From Lysobacter sp. GX 14042 (GTDB taxonomy: Bacteria; Pseudomonadota; Gammaproteobacteria; Xanthomonadales; Xanthomonadaceae), in assembly GCF_021390425.1 (NCBI RefSeq), contig NZ_JAJUWY010000002.1, forward strand, positions 62,001 through 126,000: a DNA stretch of 64,000 nt, read 5' to 3'. A model generated the notes under the pieces. That model was given only the letters and a program-made list of their open reading frames with translations, had not been told where the DNA came from and searched no databases. Shown here in pieces: positions 16,696-25,165 of this stretch. The position numbers and the translations under genes are program-made. Every line of letters starts with the position of its first letter. Positions within the stretch are counted from its first letter, which is position 1.

Positions 16696-17856
16696 GTGGC
16701 AAAGATCGACCTGAGGACCGTCCGCAATCGCGACAAGCTGAAGCCCCGCCGGGAGCCGTACTGGCACACCCTGGCCACTGGACAAGCCATCGGGTTCCGA
16801 CCGTCCAAGTCCGGAGAGGGCGGGACGTGGATTGCCCGGTTCAACGACCCGGACAGCGGGAAGCGCCCGCTGCGGTCCCTCGGTGACTTCGGACACCTGC
16901 CACCGAGTGAGCGGTTCGGCGCTGCAGCAAAGGAAGCGATGGAGTGGTTCAAGCATCTGGACGCGGGCGGCTCCCATGAAGTCCTGACGGTACGGGATGC
17001 CTGCGAGCGCTACGCGGAACGTGGCCCGAAGGACGCTGCAGGGCGCTTTGCGCGGCACGTCTACGATGACCCCATCGCGTCGGTACTTCTGCACAAGCTG
17101 ACACCTCGCCACGTCCGCGTTTGGCGCGAGCGGTTGGAGGCCATGCCGGCACAGGTATCGCGCAGCAAGTCCGGACCCCGGACCACCCGCCCCCGCAGCA
17201 AGGCCACCATCAACCGGGATATGGTCGCCTTCCGCGCCGCACTGAACGAGGCTTTCAAGAACGGCGATGTTCTATCGGAGCATGCATGGCGCGAAGCGCT
17301 GAAGCCGTATGAGGTCACCAGCCGCCGTGACCTGTACCTGACGCGCGAACAACGGCGGGCGTTCCTCGCCGAACTTCCGGCAGACGCTCAGGCCTTCTGC
17401 CGTGCGCTGTGCCTGCTTCCCCTGAGGCCGGGAGCGCTTGCCGCTGCTCGCGTGGGTGACTTCGATGCCGGACGGGCCATCCTTACAGTTCGAAGCGACA
17501 AGGCGGGCGAGGGACGCCCGTTGGTGCTGCCGCCTGCATCAGCCGACCTGCTGCGGGAACAGATCAGGAACAAGCTGCCGACCGCCTTCATCTTCATGCG
17601 GGCTGACGGGAGTGTCTGGAACAAGGACGCGTGGAAGAAGCCCATCACCGCAGCCGCGCAGGCTGCTTCGCTCCCTCCCGGGACCACGGCCTATACCCTG
17701 CGCCACTCCGTGATTACCGACCTCGTCACCAGCGGCAGAACCGACCTGCTCACGGTGGCGAAGCTGGCCGGAACGTCCGTCCGAATGATCGAAAAGACCT
17801 ACGGGCACCTGCTGCAAGAACGGGCTACGGCAGCGTTGGCAACGCTCGCCGTCTGA
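16696..17856 (+). CDS. Tyrosine recombinase / integrase of the mini element
   Basis: 386 residues from a GTG at 16696. An ATG at 16618 is in frame but its codons cover the putative arm site, so the later start is favoured. Catalytic elements: LLPLRPGALAAARVGDF (Arg I), the LRH of TAYTLRHSVITD (Arg II with His/Ser), GTSV-type box, and Tyr in IEKTYGHLL. The N-terminal ~90 residues resemble an arm-binding domain (IGFRPS...WIARFND). It inserts the element at tRNA-Val. The class resembles integrases of Xanthomonadaceae islands and satellites. Confidence 0.9.
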   Translation: MAKIDLRTVRNRDKLKPRREPYWHTLATGQAIGFRPSKSGEGGTWIARFNDPDSGKRPLRSLGDFGHLPPSERFGAAAKEAMEWFKHLDAGGSHEVLTVRDACERYAERGPKDAAGRFARHVYDDPIASVLLHKLTPRHVRVWRERLEAMPAQVSRSKSGPRTTRPRSKATINRDMVAFRAALNEAFKNGDVLSEHAWREALKPYEVTSRRDLYLTREQRRAFLAELPADAQAFCRALCLLPLRPGALAAARVGDFDAGRAILTVRSDKAGEGRPLVLPPASADLLREQIRNKLPTAFIFMRADGSVWNKDAWKKPITAAAQAASLPPGTTAYTLRHSVITDLVTSGRTDLLTVAKLAGTSVRMIEKTYGHLLQERATAALATLAV

Positions 17857-17974
17857 TCCCGCAGTCACCTTTGCCCAGCTGGGGGTATCCGCCCGCCCCG
17901 CCTTCCCCGACTCTGACTGCGTGGCCTACCATCCCGACGTCTACAAGGGGGATGGCCAGCGGGCCAGGTGAATC

Positions 17975-18418
17975 ATGGGATTTTTTGGTGGAATCAAGAG
18001 CACGTTCAAGAAGAGCGAAGCGGCAGTAGTAATACAGAACCTTCTTGAACATCACGCGCGGATTGGCCTTCTACCCGTCCCCGCTGATCCTGCGAAGACA
18101 GCCAACGCACTCGTGCAGGCAGCGTGGGACGATATGCCCGACGTCTTCAGTGGGAAATTTGGTCAGCGTCCGCACAAGTTGGCAGTTGCGGCTACGGCAC
18201 TCGGGCTGTGCGTCATGGGCATACCGGCTACCCATCCGCACCGACCGACGCTGGTCCTTTGCCTAGGGACAGTCCTGTCCGAAGTCCAGAAAAACGGACG
18301 CCTGTATCCGCTGAACGGCATAGATGACCAGCTACTTGAGGCAGCCTATACCGCCTTCATGCTCGCCCAAGAACAGCCTACGGCAGACGACGAAGCCGCT
18401 GACCCGGCGCACGCCTGA
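17975..18418 (+). CDS. Hypothetical protein of the mini element
   Basis: 147 residues; ATG at 17975. N-terminus MGFFGGIKSTFKKSEA is amphipathic and basic, then helical sequence with LLEHHARIGLLP and KLAVAATALGLCVMG. The C-terminus is acidic. No membrane-spanning segment of full length. No known family recognised. It lies 118 nt after the integrase and is the largest unassigned protein of the element, so it is a natural candidate for any helper-interference or defence role, which is inference only. Confidence 0.6.
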   Translation: MGFFGGIKSTFKKSEAAVVIQNLLEHHARIGLLPVPADPAKTANALVQAAWDDMPDVFSGKFGQRPHKLAVAATALGLCVMGIPATHPHRPTLVLCLGTVLSEVQKNGRLYPLNGIDDQLLEAAYTAFMLAQEQPTADDEAADPAHA

Positions 18419-18584
18419 GCGCCACTCCGGCGCGGCCGACCCTCTACGATCCGAGACGTTCCGACCGGCCCACTATCGGTCACCAGCGTGGCCAGCAGCA
18501 AGGCCCATCCGTTGGCGTGACGCGGCCAGCAGGTGCCCCGAGAATGCCCCCGCCCAACGTCGGGCGGTATGGGAATCTGAGCAA

Positions 18585-18710
18585 GTGATCATCGAAGCTG
18601 GAAGCGTCCACCTTGAGCTGTCTACCGCATCGCGGTACCTGTACGTGAAGGGTGGACGCCGGGAGCTGTACTGGAATTGGCACACCCGGGAGTTCGTCTG
18701 GGAGAGGTAG
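18585..18710 (+). CDS. Possible small protein
   Basis: 41 residues from a GTG: IIEAGSVHLELSTASRYLYV followed by GGRRELYWNWHTREFVWER. The alternating pattern resembles a compact beta protein and has better amino-acid character than shadow frames. An in-frame ATG at 18324 would overlap the preceding gene and adds unconvincing sequence. No family recognised; weak evidence of coding. Confidence 0.35.
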   Translation: MIIEAGSVHLELSTASRYLYVKGGRRELYWNWHTREFVWER

Positions 18711-18839
18711 GCCGACCCTTTTGGACTGAGAAAATTCAAGAGGGCATTTCATCTTGAGCGCGAACGGCGATTCCCCCGGTGGGGGTCGCCCCCGCACAGC
18801 GGCAGGGGGTGGGGTAGGTCCCCGTCTGATAGCCGTTGC

Positions 18840-18856
18840 CCAAGTCCCCGTATCGG
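18840..18856. repeat. 17-bp direct repeat, copy 1 (second at 19348-19364)
   Basis: Identical 17-mers with core aagtccccgtatcgg about 500 nt apart in the non-coding stretch. Could be iterons or protein-binding sites flanking a regulatory RNA. Confidence 0.5.
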
Positions 18857-19072
18857 GGGAGCTGAAAAGCCCCCCCCGGTCAACTCCCTGTATATACACC
18901 TAGTGTCTACCTAGGGTTCAACAGCAGGTAGGCCTACGGCTCTCTGTGGTGGTGGTGACCAATGATCACCATCATCAGGGAACCTGATCCCGGTCCAGCC
19001 GTGGTCAAGCCCTGCCCCGTCTCTGCCCCCATCCTTACTCAGTTGCTGGCCGCACTCGCGCCGCGCTACCTC

Positions 19073-19109
19073 AGGACCGGCCCCCTCTCTGGTGGCTGGT
19101 CCTTTTTTT
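19073..19109 (+). terminator. Rho-independent terminator inside the non-coding stretch
   Basis: A 10-bp stem with one G-T pair (aggaccggcc / ggctggtcct) and a run of seven T at 19103-19109. No recognisable gene ends here, so the transcript it closes would be a short RNA beginning after about 18890, or an attenuated leader. Confidence 0.75.
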
Positions 19110-19518
19110 GGTCAAGCGCGGCACCCTCGTGGCGACAGCAGGACGCCGCCACAGGCTGCTGAAGCGCCGCGCACCTTGTCGACCGTCGCCCGGTACCCGT
19201 CGGGCACAGGTCGCCCCTGTAGAGCGCTCCAGAGGCGCTCGACCGCTCACGTGAAAGCTGTTCGCGTGGGGGTCTATTTTTCGACCCGAGCGACCGCACG
19301 GCCACGCTAGCGCGTACTGACTGCCTGCCCGGAGGGAGACCCGGGGGCCAAGTCCCCGTATCGGTTAACCCATGGCGCACCACTAGGCGTCATCGGTTCC
19401 CACGTTCCGCGCCTGCGGACGTGTCTTCTCCCCTGTGACCCCCCGCGCTGCCGTCGGTGCGAAGCCCTGAGCTTCGCGCTTCGGTTCCGCGTGGCCGAAG
19501 TATGGAACCCAGCAATTC

Positions 19519-19926
19519 ATGAGCAAGACCCAGACCCTGCGCCCTGTGCGCTACTTCACCGACGCCGACGGCATACGCTGTGCCCTCGTTCCTGTCGCCA
19601 ACCTCAACGATTCCGCGATCATCTATGCGGATGACCTGACCCGCCTGGTAGCCGATGGCGTGTCCCTCAACTGGCAGCTGAACTCAAACGGCAGCGCCGA
19701 ACTCGCCCGCAGCTACGTCAAGGTGAGCCTGCCCGGCAAGGACGGTCGAGTGGTGGCCCGCCTCGTCTACGGCGCTCGCCCCAAGGAACAAGTCAGATAT
19801 CGCAATGGCAATCGTCTCGACCTACGCCGCCCGAATCTCACCACGGCTTCCGGTGGCAATGCCCACAAGGACTGCAGCGTCATTGCCTCGACGTGCGACG
19901 TTGCAGCCGAAGGGAGCAACGAATGA
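19519..19926 (+). CDS. HNH/AP2-like DNA-binding protein of the mini element
   Basis: 135 residues. The C-terminal part, VARLVYGARPKEQVRYRNGN followed by RLDLRRPNLTTASGGNA, is the pattern of the AP2-like DNA-binding piece of HNH homing nucleases (NGN-R-D-R-NL). The HNH zinc or catalytic histidines are not evident, so it may be a binding protein only. The start ATG follows a 405-nt hairpin-rich leader. It overlaps the AlpA gene by 4 nt. Confidence 0.65.
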   Translation: MSKTQTLRPVRYFTDADGIRCALVPVANLNDSAIIYADDLTRLVADGVSLNWQLNSNGSAELARSYVKVSLPGKDGRVVARLVYGARPKEQVRYRNGNRLDLRRPNLTTASGGNAHKDCSVIASTCDVAAEGSNE

Positions 19927-20147
19927 GCACCCCGCAGGTCGCCGCCATCCCCGGCATCGCCGACCCGATCCTGAGGAAGCGGCAGGTGCTGCAGGCCACG
20001 GGCCTGACCAGTTCCACCCTTGATCGACTGGAGCGCGGCGGCGACTTCCCTAGGAAGCTGCAGATCGCGCCCCGCGCCGTAGGCTGGCTGGCGTCCGAAG
20101 TCGACGCATGGATCCGCCGGAAGGCGGCTGAGGCACAGGCTGCGTAG
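19923..20147 (+). CDS. AlpA-family regulator / excisionase of the mini element
   Basis: 74 residues; ATG overlapping the previous TGA. It has the AlpA winged helix-turn-helix: ILRKRQVLQATGLTSSTLDR, then FPRKLQIAPRAVGWLASEVD and the final AWIRRK. AlpA proteins of P4-like satellites act as excisionase or transcription activators of the integrase. Location at the right end of the element, coupled to an HNH/AP2-like gene, fits a control of excision. Confidence 0.85.
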   Translation: MSTPQVAAIPGIADPILRKRQVLQATGLTSSTLDRLERGGDFPRKLQIAPRAVGWLASEVDAWIRRKAAEAQAA

Positions 20148-20207
20148 CTGCAGCATCCTCCAGAAAAGCAAAAGGGGAGCCGGCAGGGGTGCGGCAGCAG
20201 CATCGCT

Positions 20208-20230
20208 GTTTGCCGTACTTTTGCCGTACT
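20208..20230. repeat. Arm-type site, right copy
   Basis: Second copy of the 23-bp site at 16632-16654, one mismatch, same orientation, 33 nt before att site B. Confidence 0.6.
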
Positions 20231-20262
20231 CCCCAATGCCCAATGACCTAAATCATTGATTT

Positions 20263-20312
20263 ATTGGTGGGCGGTACAAGGTTCGAACTTGTGACCCCTA
20301 CCATGTCAAGGT
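20263..20312. repeat. att site B, junction of mini element and prophage
   Basis: Middle copy of the tRNA-Val 3' end. It is identical to site C over 50 bp (57682-57731) and to site A over 47 bp. The longer match to C makes B/C the attL/attR pair of the prophage, and A/B the pair of the mini element. Confidence 0.93.
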
Positions 20313-20393
20313 CAGGGGATTGCAGCGGATTCAATAGCTTGCGCCGTTTCAGGGTGGCGCGTGCCAACGCAGGAATGCGGGTTGCAGCGCCTG

Positions 20394-20409
20394 TGCGTTT
20401 GAGTTGCGT
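20394..20409. repeat. Prophage arm-type repeat, left copy
   Basis: tgcgtttgagttgcgt, identical to 57615-57630 just inside the other prophage end. Direct orientation and symmetric position suggest integrase arm sites. Confidence 0.55.
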
Positions 20410-20422
20410 GTTAGGAGGGAGC

Positions 20423-20962
20423 ATGGAGACGACAGCGCTGTACCGGCACTACGATGCAGATGGAACGTTGCTTTACGTGGGCATCGCGCTAAGCCCGATC
20501 GCCAGGCTGTGCGAGCACCGAGACGGCTCCGCCTGGTACGACCGAATCGCCACCGTGAAGATAGCGCGCTATCCCTCGCGCGAAGATGCCTTGGCTGCCG
20601 AGAGTGAGGCGATCAGGACGGAGCGGCCGCTGCACAACGTTGTGGGCAACGATGCGCCGATGATCCCTGCCAACGTACGCCCCCGCCCCTCCGCACACAA
20701 AACATCCCGCCTTAGCGCCGCTGGGGTCGCGCATGCAACTGCACCTGGCTATCACTGCGATGGCGCAGGGCTTTACCTGGCTGTGACCCCCGCCGGAACG
20801 AAGTCATGGATATTCCGGTTCCAGCGGAACAAGCGCCGCAGGGAAATGGGTCTTGGAGCGTATCCCGTAACATCACTGGCGCAAGCCCGAGAACTCGCCC
20901 ACCAGCAACGGCAGCTCCTTCGCGAAGGGCTTGACCCCATCGAGTATCGCGCCGCGAGCTGA
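20423..20962 (+). CDS. GIY-YIG nuclease domain fused to an integrase arm-binding (DUF4102) domain
   Basis: 179 residues; the ATG has taggaggga upstream. Residues 5-72 are a GIY-YIG fold: ALYRHYDADGTLLYVGIA, Arg at IARL (28) and Glu60/62 in LAAESEAI, all catalytic positions kept. Residues 107-175 (YHCDGAGLYLAVTPAGTKSW, then MGLGAYPVTSLAQAREL) are the N-terminal arm-binding domain of P4-type integrases; the catalytic domain of the integrase is absent. The linker is Pro/Ser/Arg-rich. It may have arisen by insertion into or recombination with an older integrase at this tRNA. Intact frame and good ribosome site suggest it is expressed. Confidence 0.8.
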   Translation: METTALYRHYDADGTLLYVGIALSPIARLCEHRDGSAWYDRIATVKIARYPSREDALAAESEAIRTERPLHNVVGNDAPMIPANVRPRPSAHKTSRLSAAGVAHATAPGYHCDGAGLYLAVTPAGTKSWIFRFQRNKRRREMGLGAYPVTSLAQARELAHQQRQLLREGLDPIEYRAAS

Positions 20963-21139
20963 TGCAGGCGTGGGCGAAGTACCTGGAGGGATAGCCCCCG
21001 CCGCTGTCCCGAAGGACGGCATTGCTTCCCGGCAGGCCCGTCTGGCGTCAGGCCGTCGCCCGGTCCGCGCTGCACGGCGGGGATTGCAGGATGGCGCGGT
21101 GAGTGGCCGGGGTCAGTCAGGCAACACCCCGGCGCGGCG

Positions 21140-21340
21140 TCAGCGATTTCCGAGACGCGCCCCGAACCACCGCTCCACGTACCGCTTCCCCTGCGCGACC
21201 GACCCGCACCGACCGCCCGTCTCGGTGCTCCCCCAGCGGATCACCACTTCGCCGGGCTTCACCACCGCCACGGTCTTCGTGTTGTAGCGCAGGTAGCTCA
21301 CGCCGTCTATTTCCAGCCAGTTGAAAGCAGCGCCGAGCAT
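21140..21340 (-). CDS. Small hypothetical phage protein
   Basis: 66 residues (AFNWLEIDGVSYLRYNTKTV, then KPGEVVIRWGSTETGG and RYVERWFGARLGNR). Composition is that of a real small beta protein, unlike shadows. It lies between two plus-strand cargo genes, in the opposite direction. No family recognised. Confidence 0.55.
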   Translation of the reverse strand: MLGAAFNWLEIDGVSYLRYNTKTVAVVKPGEVVIRWGSTETGGRCGSVAQGKRYVERWFGARLGNR

Positions 21341-21404
21341 GGGCGCAGGATACGCCCGGCCCCAGGTGTCAGGTAGGCTGCGGGCAGGCCATTGGATCAG
21401 CGAG

Positions 21405-21863
21405 ATGACCACAGCAACCCTGCCAATCAGGTTCGTAGACAGAGCCGGTCGACCGTCCGATCCCTTCGGCGAAGTGGCGGACGCCATCCCGGTCGTGGAT
21501 ATTGTCCTGGCGCCACCGAAAGGCAGCGACAGCACCGCTCGCGTGGACTGTGTCGCGCTCGTTGATACAGGCGCTGACTACTGCTCCTCCTTCGCCAGCG
21601 TGCTTGACGCTGTGTCGGCACCCTCCACTAGGTCCGTAGGCCAACACACCGCTTGGGGCAGCCATACCGCTGACGTGCGTGACGCCACCATTCTCGCCCC
21701 TGCGTCCGGGCTCGTTTTCCACACCGATGTGTCCGTGCGGGAGAGCGGGTGTTCGGCTTACTCGTTGATCCTGGGCCGATGCTTGCTGCAGTTCGGCGTG
21801 CTGGTGATGGACTACCCCAACCGGCGGTTTGAGTGGCAGTTCACCGGACCTCGAACACCCTAG
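21405..21863 (+). CDS. Retropepsin-like aspartic protease
   Basis: 152 residues. [10 protein letters not shown] (D54-T-G-A-D58) is the active-site motif of retroviral-type aspartic proteases, preceded by a beta strand and followed by a helix-like [19 protein letters not shown] at 121-130 corresponds to the second conserved element (ILGRD-x-L), with Cys in place of Asp. One D-T-G site per chain implies a homodimer. It ends overlapping the tail-fibre stop by 4 nt on the other strand. Such genes are rare in phages; processing of a virion protein is one possible role. Confidence 0.72.
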   Translation: MTTATLPIRFVDRAGRPSDPFGEVADAIPVVDIVLAPPKGSDSTARVDCVALVDTGADYCSSFASVLDAVSAPSTRSVGQHTAWGSHTADVRDATILAPASGLVFHTDVSVRESGCSAYSLILGRCLLQFGVLVMDYPNRRFEWQFTGPRTP

Positions 21864-23845
21864 CCGTCCAGCGCCGCCAGACGCCGCTCCAGCTCGTCCT
21901 GCCGGTGTGCCAGGCCCCGCAGCACGAAGTGCGCCAGCTCGGTCGGGCGCAGGCTGTAGCGGTCGCCGGCTGGGCGGTATTCCTGCGTGACCTCGCTGCC
22001 GGCCTCGCGGATCAGGTTGCCCTCGTCGTCGTACTCGTCGGGCCACTCGTCGCGAATCTCCGGCTGCTCGTCCCACTGGTCGAAGCACACGAAGCCGTAG
22101 CGGAACGGATCAAGCCCGTGCGCCTCCATCGCCGCGATCACCGCCTGCACCGTGGGGCTGGCGTGCAGCCTAGCGTCCTCGCCCTTTTCCTCGATCGCGT
22201 GGAGCCACTGGAAGATGCAGGGAAGCCGGGCAATGTCAGAGGCCGCGGCAAGCTCGGATTCCGTCAGGTCGCGCGGCTCGGTCTTTTCGCGGGCGTCGGA
22301 GGTGTTGATAGCGCCGTTGACGGCGCGCACTTCGGTGTAGCGAAGGTTTGTTCGCCCGAGAGCTACTGCATTGTCGACCCCCGGACTCACCTCATTGGAA
22401 GCAAAGAACACCCACGAACCAGAAGATAGGACAGAAGTGCCCCCCACCCCGAAGGAGCTTCCAGACCGCAAACCGAAGAACAGCTCCTCTGTGGAGCCTG
22501 CGAAACGAATAGCGCCATTAGCGTTGTTGTTGGTCCGCCGCACCGTCATCACAACGGGGTCGGTGGATTCAACTGAAATTGGTCCCGAGAACAGCCCCCC
22601 GGAGGAAGGGACAGCCCCCACGTCCGCGGCCCCGAGCACGACCGTGCCCTGCTTTCCGTTGACGGACTGGACGAGGTTGGTGGCGGGGTCTCCCTGCGGG
22701 CCCTGTGGACCTTCGGGCCCGGCGGGGCCTTCCGGCCCTTGCGGACCGGGATCGCCCTGCGGCCCGGGCGCGCCGTCAGCGCCAGGTGGACCCTGCGGCC
22801 CCGGATCGCCCTGATCGCCCTTCGGTCCTGCCGGGCCTTGATCGCCGGGATCCCCCTTGTCGCCCTTCGGCCCGGCTGGACCCTGCGGGCCGCGCTCACC
22901 CGTGTCACCCTTCGGACCCTGCGGACCTTGGCTGCCCTGCGGACCTTGTGGCCCCTCCGGACCACGGAACGCCACGCCGCCACCATCGGGCGGGAACGCA
23001 GAGCCGTCCCAGATGTAGAGCTTGCCGTCTGCTTGCACGAGGTAGCCCGCGCCCGCGTCGCCCGAACCGAGCCCCGTGGGAAGGTCGGCATAGGTCGGCA
23101 CCGAGCCCGCGATTTCGATGCCCGCGCCATCCTCGCCGGCCGGGCCTTCCGGCCCCTGCGGGCCTTCGGGCCCCTCCGGTCCTTGTGGACCTTCCGGGCC
23201 GGGCGTCAGCTCGATCGTTTCGATGGCCTCCGCCACGGCCCGCCCACTCGGCGCGGTGTCCGTGGCGTCCGGGTCGATCGCGTCGGCGACAGCCGCCGCC
23301 CGCGCCCGCTCCGGCGTGAAGTACCGATTCCCCTCCCCTTCCGGGAGGTCGTCGGTCGTCGCCTCGCTGGTGCCGGACACGCGGCCGTACTGGTCGCGCT
23401 CGAGCTTCTGGAGGGTGCCGCCGCCGGTGTCGGGGAGCGGGGACAGGCCGAAGGTGACCCGCCCGGTGGCGTCGACGGACAGGGCCACGCCCTCGCCTTC
23501 CAGCAGGCCGTCCGCGAGCGCGAACCAGCCCTTCTGGCCCTCCGCGGTGGTGCCGTACACGAATGTCGACCCCGGCTCGTCCACGTCGCCCTGCAAGCTG
23601 ACGAAGGCGTTTCCGTTGGAGAGCTGGCCCACCACGCGCACCGACTGCGACCCCAGCAGCAGGCCGATGTCGCCGCGGCCCTCTGCAATGTCCTCGCGCA
23701 GCTTGTCGATCTGGCGCTGCAGCTCGGTGGTGTCGCCGCCCTTGGCGCGCACCTCGCGCTCCAGGTCCTGCAGGAACCGGTAGAACGGCTCCGACGTGCG
23801 ACCGCCGGCCTCGGCGATCGGGATGGACTGGCGGGGCAGCATCAT
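21860..23845 (-). CDS. Tail fibre with collagen-like repeats and S74 chaperone domain
   Basis: 661 residues. N-terminal ~1-150 is mixed with a coiled-coil stretch (LERE...LRED); collagen-type Gly-X-Y repeats occupy about 216-241 and 295-387, separated by a small globular part. From SDAREK at about 516 the sequence is the Peptidase_S74 intramolecular chaperone, which trimerises the fibre and then usually cuts itself off at this Ser-Asp. The last ~30 residues form the long helix expected of the domain. It should bind the host surface. The start overlaps the head-binding gene's stop. Confidence 0.88.
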   Translation of the reverse strand: MMLPRQSIPIAEAGGRTSEPFYRFLQDLEREVRAKGGDTTELQRQIDKLREDIAEGRGDIGLLLGSQSVRVVGQLSNGNAFVSLQGDVDEPGSTFVYGTTAEGQKGWFALADGLLEGEGVALSVDATGRVTFGLSPLPDTGGGTLQKLERDQYGRVSGTSEATTDDLPEGEGNRYFTPERARAAAVADAIDPDATDTAPSGRAVAEAIETIELTPGPEGPQGPEGPEGPQGPEGPAGEDGAGIEIAGSVPTYADLPTGLGSGDAGAGYLVQADGKLYIWDGSAFPPDGGGVAFRGPEGPQGPQGSQGPQGPKGDTGERGPQGPAGPKGDKGDPGDQGPAGPKGDQGDPGPQGPPGADGAPGPQGDPGPQGPEGPAGPEGPQGPQGDPATNLVQSVNGKQGTVVLGAADVGAVPSSGGLFSGPISVESTDPVVMTVRRTNNNANGAIRFAGSTEELFFGLRSGSSFGVGGTSVLSSGSWVFFASNEVSPGVDNAVALGRTNLRYTEVRAVNGAINTSDAREKTEPRDLTESELAAASDIARLPCIFQWLHAIEEKGEDARLHASPTVQAVIAAMEAHGLDPFRYGFVCFDQWDEQPEIRDEWPDEYDDEGNLIREAGSEVTQEYRPAGDRYSLRPTELAHFVLRGLAHRQDELERRLAALDG

Positions 23846-24681
23846 GCCGGGGTCACCGGGGGATCATCGGAGGGGGTGGCCACCGTGCCCACGGCCAGCC
23901 AGTCGAAGGCCACCGGGGTCACAATGTTGTTGTCCGCGTTCCCCTCGCCGGTCTCGGTGGAGAAGGACACGGTGAATCCCGTGGTGCTCCGGTTGGTCAC
24001 CGAGACGGTCGGCATCACGTTGCCCTTCTGGGTGATGAAACCGGCCGTGTTGGTCACGAACACCTTGGGGGTCGAAGCGTAGGGCTTGGGGAAGGTGACG
24101 TTCGCCGTGGTCGACTTGCTGCCCGTCGCCGCGGCCGAACCGCTGCCGATCTGCTGCAGCCAGGACGTGGACCCGCCGCCGCCGATGCGGATGCTGTCGC
24201 TGTCGACGGCAATGTCCGGCTCGGGCGGCTCGGGGATCTCCTGCACCGGCTGCCAGATGAGCACGTCGCCGTCCGTGCCCAGCACCTTGCCGCCCTGCCC
24301 CGTCGGGTCCGGCACCTCGCGGATCGGCGACCACAGCAGCAGGCTCCCGTTGTTCGTCAGGAACGCGCCGGACTCCAGCGGCGGGATCGTCGCCTCGCTG
24401 CCACCGCCCACCTCCACGTGGTTCGCGTCCGCGATCAGCGTCCCGTCCGCGTCCTCCAGGCGCACGTAGTACCGGCCATCGCCCCACACGTCGACCTCGG
24501 CCCGGCCGTCGCTGCCGATCGTCACGGAGTTGCCGTTGTTCACCGACAGGCCGGGGTCGCCGAACACGTCCTTCGGCGTCGTGGTGTCGGTCTCGAAGAA
24601 CAGCAGCCGCCCTCCGTCAGCCAGGCGGCCGGCGCGGTCGAAGTAGACCGGGAACTGGTTCAAGAGTCGGAATGCGGGCAC
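23842..24681 (-). CDS. Tailspike-like virion adaptor with P22-type head-binding domain
   Basis: 279 residues; GTG start with aggag 9 nt upstream. N-terminal ~90 residues ([47 protein letters not shown]) match the P22 gp9 head-binding domain. No beta-helix spike follows; the rest is a beta-rich module with [18 protein letters not shown] and [15 protein letters not shown], like the phage 'H-type lectin or gp53-like' C-terminal pieces. The receptor-binding work is therefore likely shared with the collagen fibre encoded next. Confidence 0.82.
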   Translation of the reverse strand: MPAFRLLNQFPVYFDRAGRLADGGRLLFFETDTTTPKDVFGDPGLSVNNGNSVTIGSDGRAEVDVWGDGRYYVRLEDADGTLIADANHVEVGGGSEATIPPLESGAFLTNNGSLLLWSPIREVPDPTGQGGKVLGTDGDVLIWQPVQEIPEPPEPDIAVDSDSIRIGGGGSTSWLQQIGSGSAAATGSKSTTANVTFPKPYASTPKVFVTNTAGFITQKGNVMPTVSVTNRSTTGFTVSFSTETGEGNADNNIVTPVAFDWLAVGTVATPSDDPPVTPA

Positions 24682-24703
24682 TATGGGTTCTCCTGAAAGC
24701 AGA

Positions 24704-24724
24704 AGCCCCGCTCGGGGCGGGGCT
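24704..24724 (-). terminator. Hairpin upstream of the tailspike gene
   Basis: 8-bp stem agccccgc/gcggggct with a 5-nt loop, followed on the minus strand by ttctgcttt. It could attenuate late transcription entering the tail genes from the ejection genes. Confidence 0.5.
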
Positions 24725-24730
24725 GGCTAC

Positions 24731-25165
24731 GTGAAGCGGTGGGTGGTGCTGGCGACAGTCGCGGCGTGCTTCACGGCATCAGCCGGAGAGGCCAATCTCG
24801 CAAGAACGTCATGGGCCGCTTTTGAGTGTTCCGCCCTCGCGGGGCAGGCGGGCTATGAGGATGAGGCGCAGCGGCTATTCCTTGCTGGCTATGAAGCTGG
24901 AAAGACCTTCCTTTCATTGTGGGAAAGCGGAGCGATTACCGATCAAGAGGTGAGGAACACTGCCCCGGTGGGGTTTCTGTGGGCGGCTCAAGGGCCTAGC
25001 CACGATTTCATCCTGGGTCGCGTGTACGAGGGCGCGACGGAGAACGCATTGGAGGCAGTGCGCGGCGTCGTGGATGGCGTGTTCCCCGACGCGGACCTGC
25101 GGAAGGTCCGCGCCGAGGGCGAGTACAACTCGAGCAACTGCGCGCTCATCGGGAGCCGCCCGTGA
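24731..25165 (+). CDS. Small exported hypothetical protein
   Basis: 144 residues from GTG at 24731. N-terminal RWVVLATVAACFTASAGE is a signal peptide. The mature part is helical with FECSALAGQAGYEDEAQRLF and a second Cys near the end (SNCALIG), possibly one disulphide. It is on the plus strand within the minus-strand tail block, so has its own promoter and may be expressed in the lysogen. Function unknown; a lysogenic-conversion or exclusion role is conceivable. Confidence 0.65.
   Translation: MKRWVVLATVAACFTASAGEANLARTSWAAFECSALAGQAGYEDEAQRLFLAGYEAGKTFLSLWESGAITDQEVRNTAPVGFLWAAQGPSHDFILGRVYEGATENALEAVRGVVDGVFPDADLRKVRAEGEYNSSNCALIGSRP

Larger units (their letters stand above)
18711..19518. 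other. Structured non-coding stretch of the mini element
   Basis: About 808 nt without a convincing gene. It holds a 17-bp direct repeat (18840-18856 and 19348-19364, core aagtccccgtatcgg), an AT-rich tatata at 18891-18896, a strong terminator at 19073-19109, and small hairpins (19206-19220, 19222-19240, 19270-19287, 19459-19477). This fits a regulatory RNA, an origin, or a packaging site; none can be proven by reading. Confidence 0.45.
16503..20311. mobile_element. Mini integrative element (putative satellite), about 3.8 kb
   Basis: DNA between att copies A and B. It has an integrase next to the left end and an AlpA-type regulator at the right end, with four other genes at most. Near-identical 23-bp sites (16632-16654 and 20208-20230) lie just inside both ends, in direct orientation. 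No replication, capsid or terminase gene is visible, so if mobile it must borrow functions, for instance from the podovirus next door. It could alternatively be a degraded island, but the integrase and both att sites look intact. Confidence 0.75.

Noticed and set aside
18962-19162. 66-codon open frame in the mini-element non-coding region
   Set aside because: It runs straight through a strong terminator (19073-19109) and has no convincing protein character.
20264-20422. N-terminal extension MVGGTRFELVTPT of the GIY-YIG fusion
   Set aside because: This is the tRNA-Val 3' end read as protein, a common annotation artefact; the real start at 20423 has a strong ribosome site.
22690-23220. Tandem-repeat or CRISPR-like DNA
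   Set aside because: Short Gly-X-Y coding repeats of the collagen-like fibre, in frame; no spacers or conserved repeat unit. No CRISPR array was seen anywhere.
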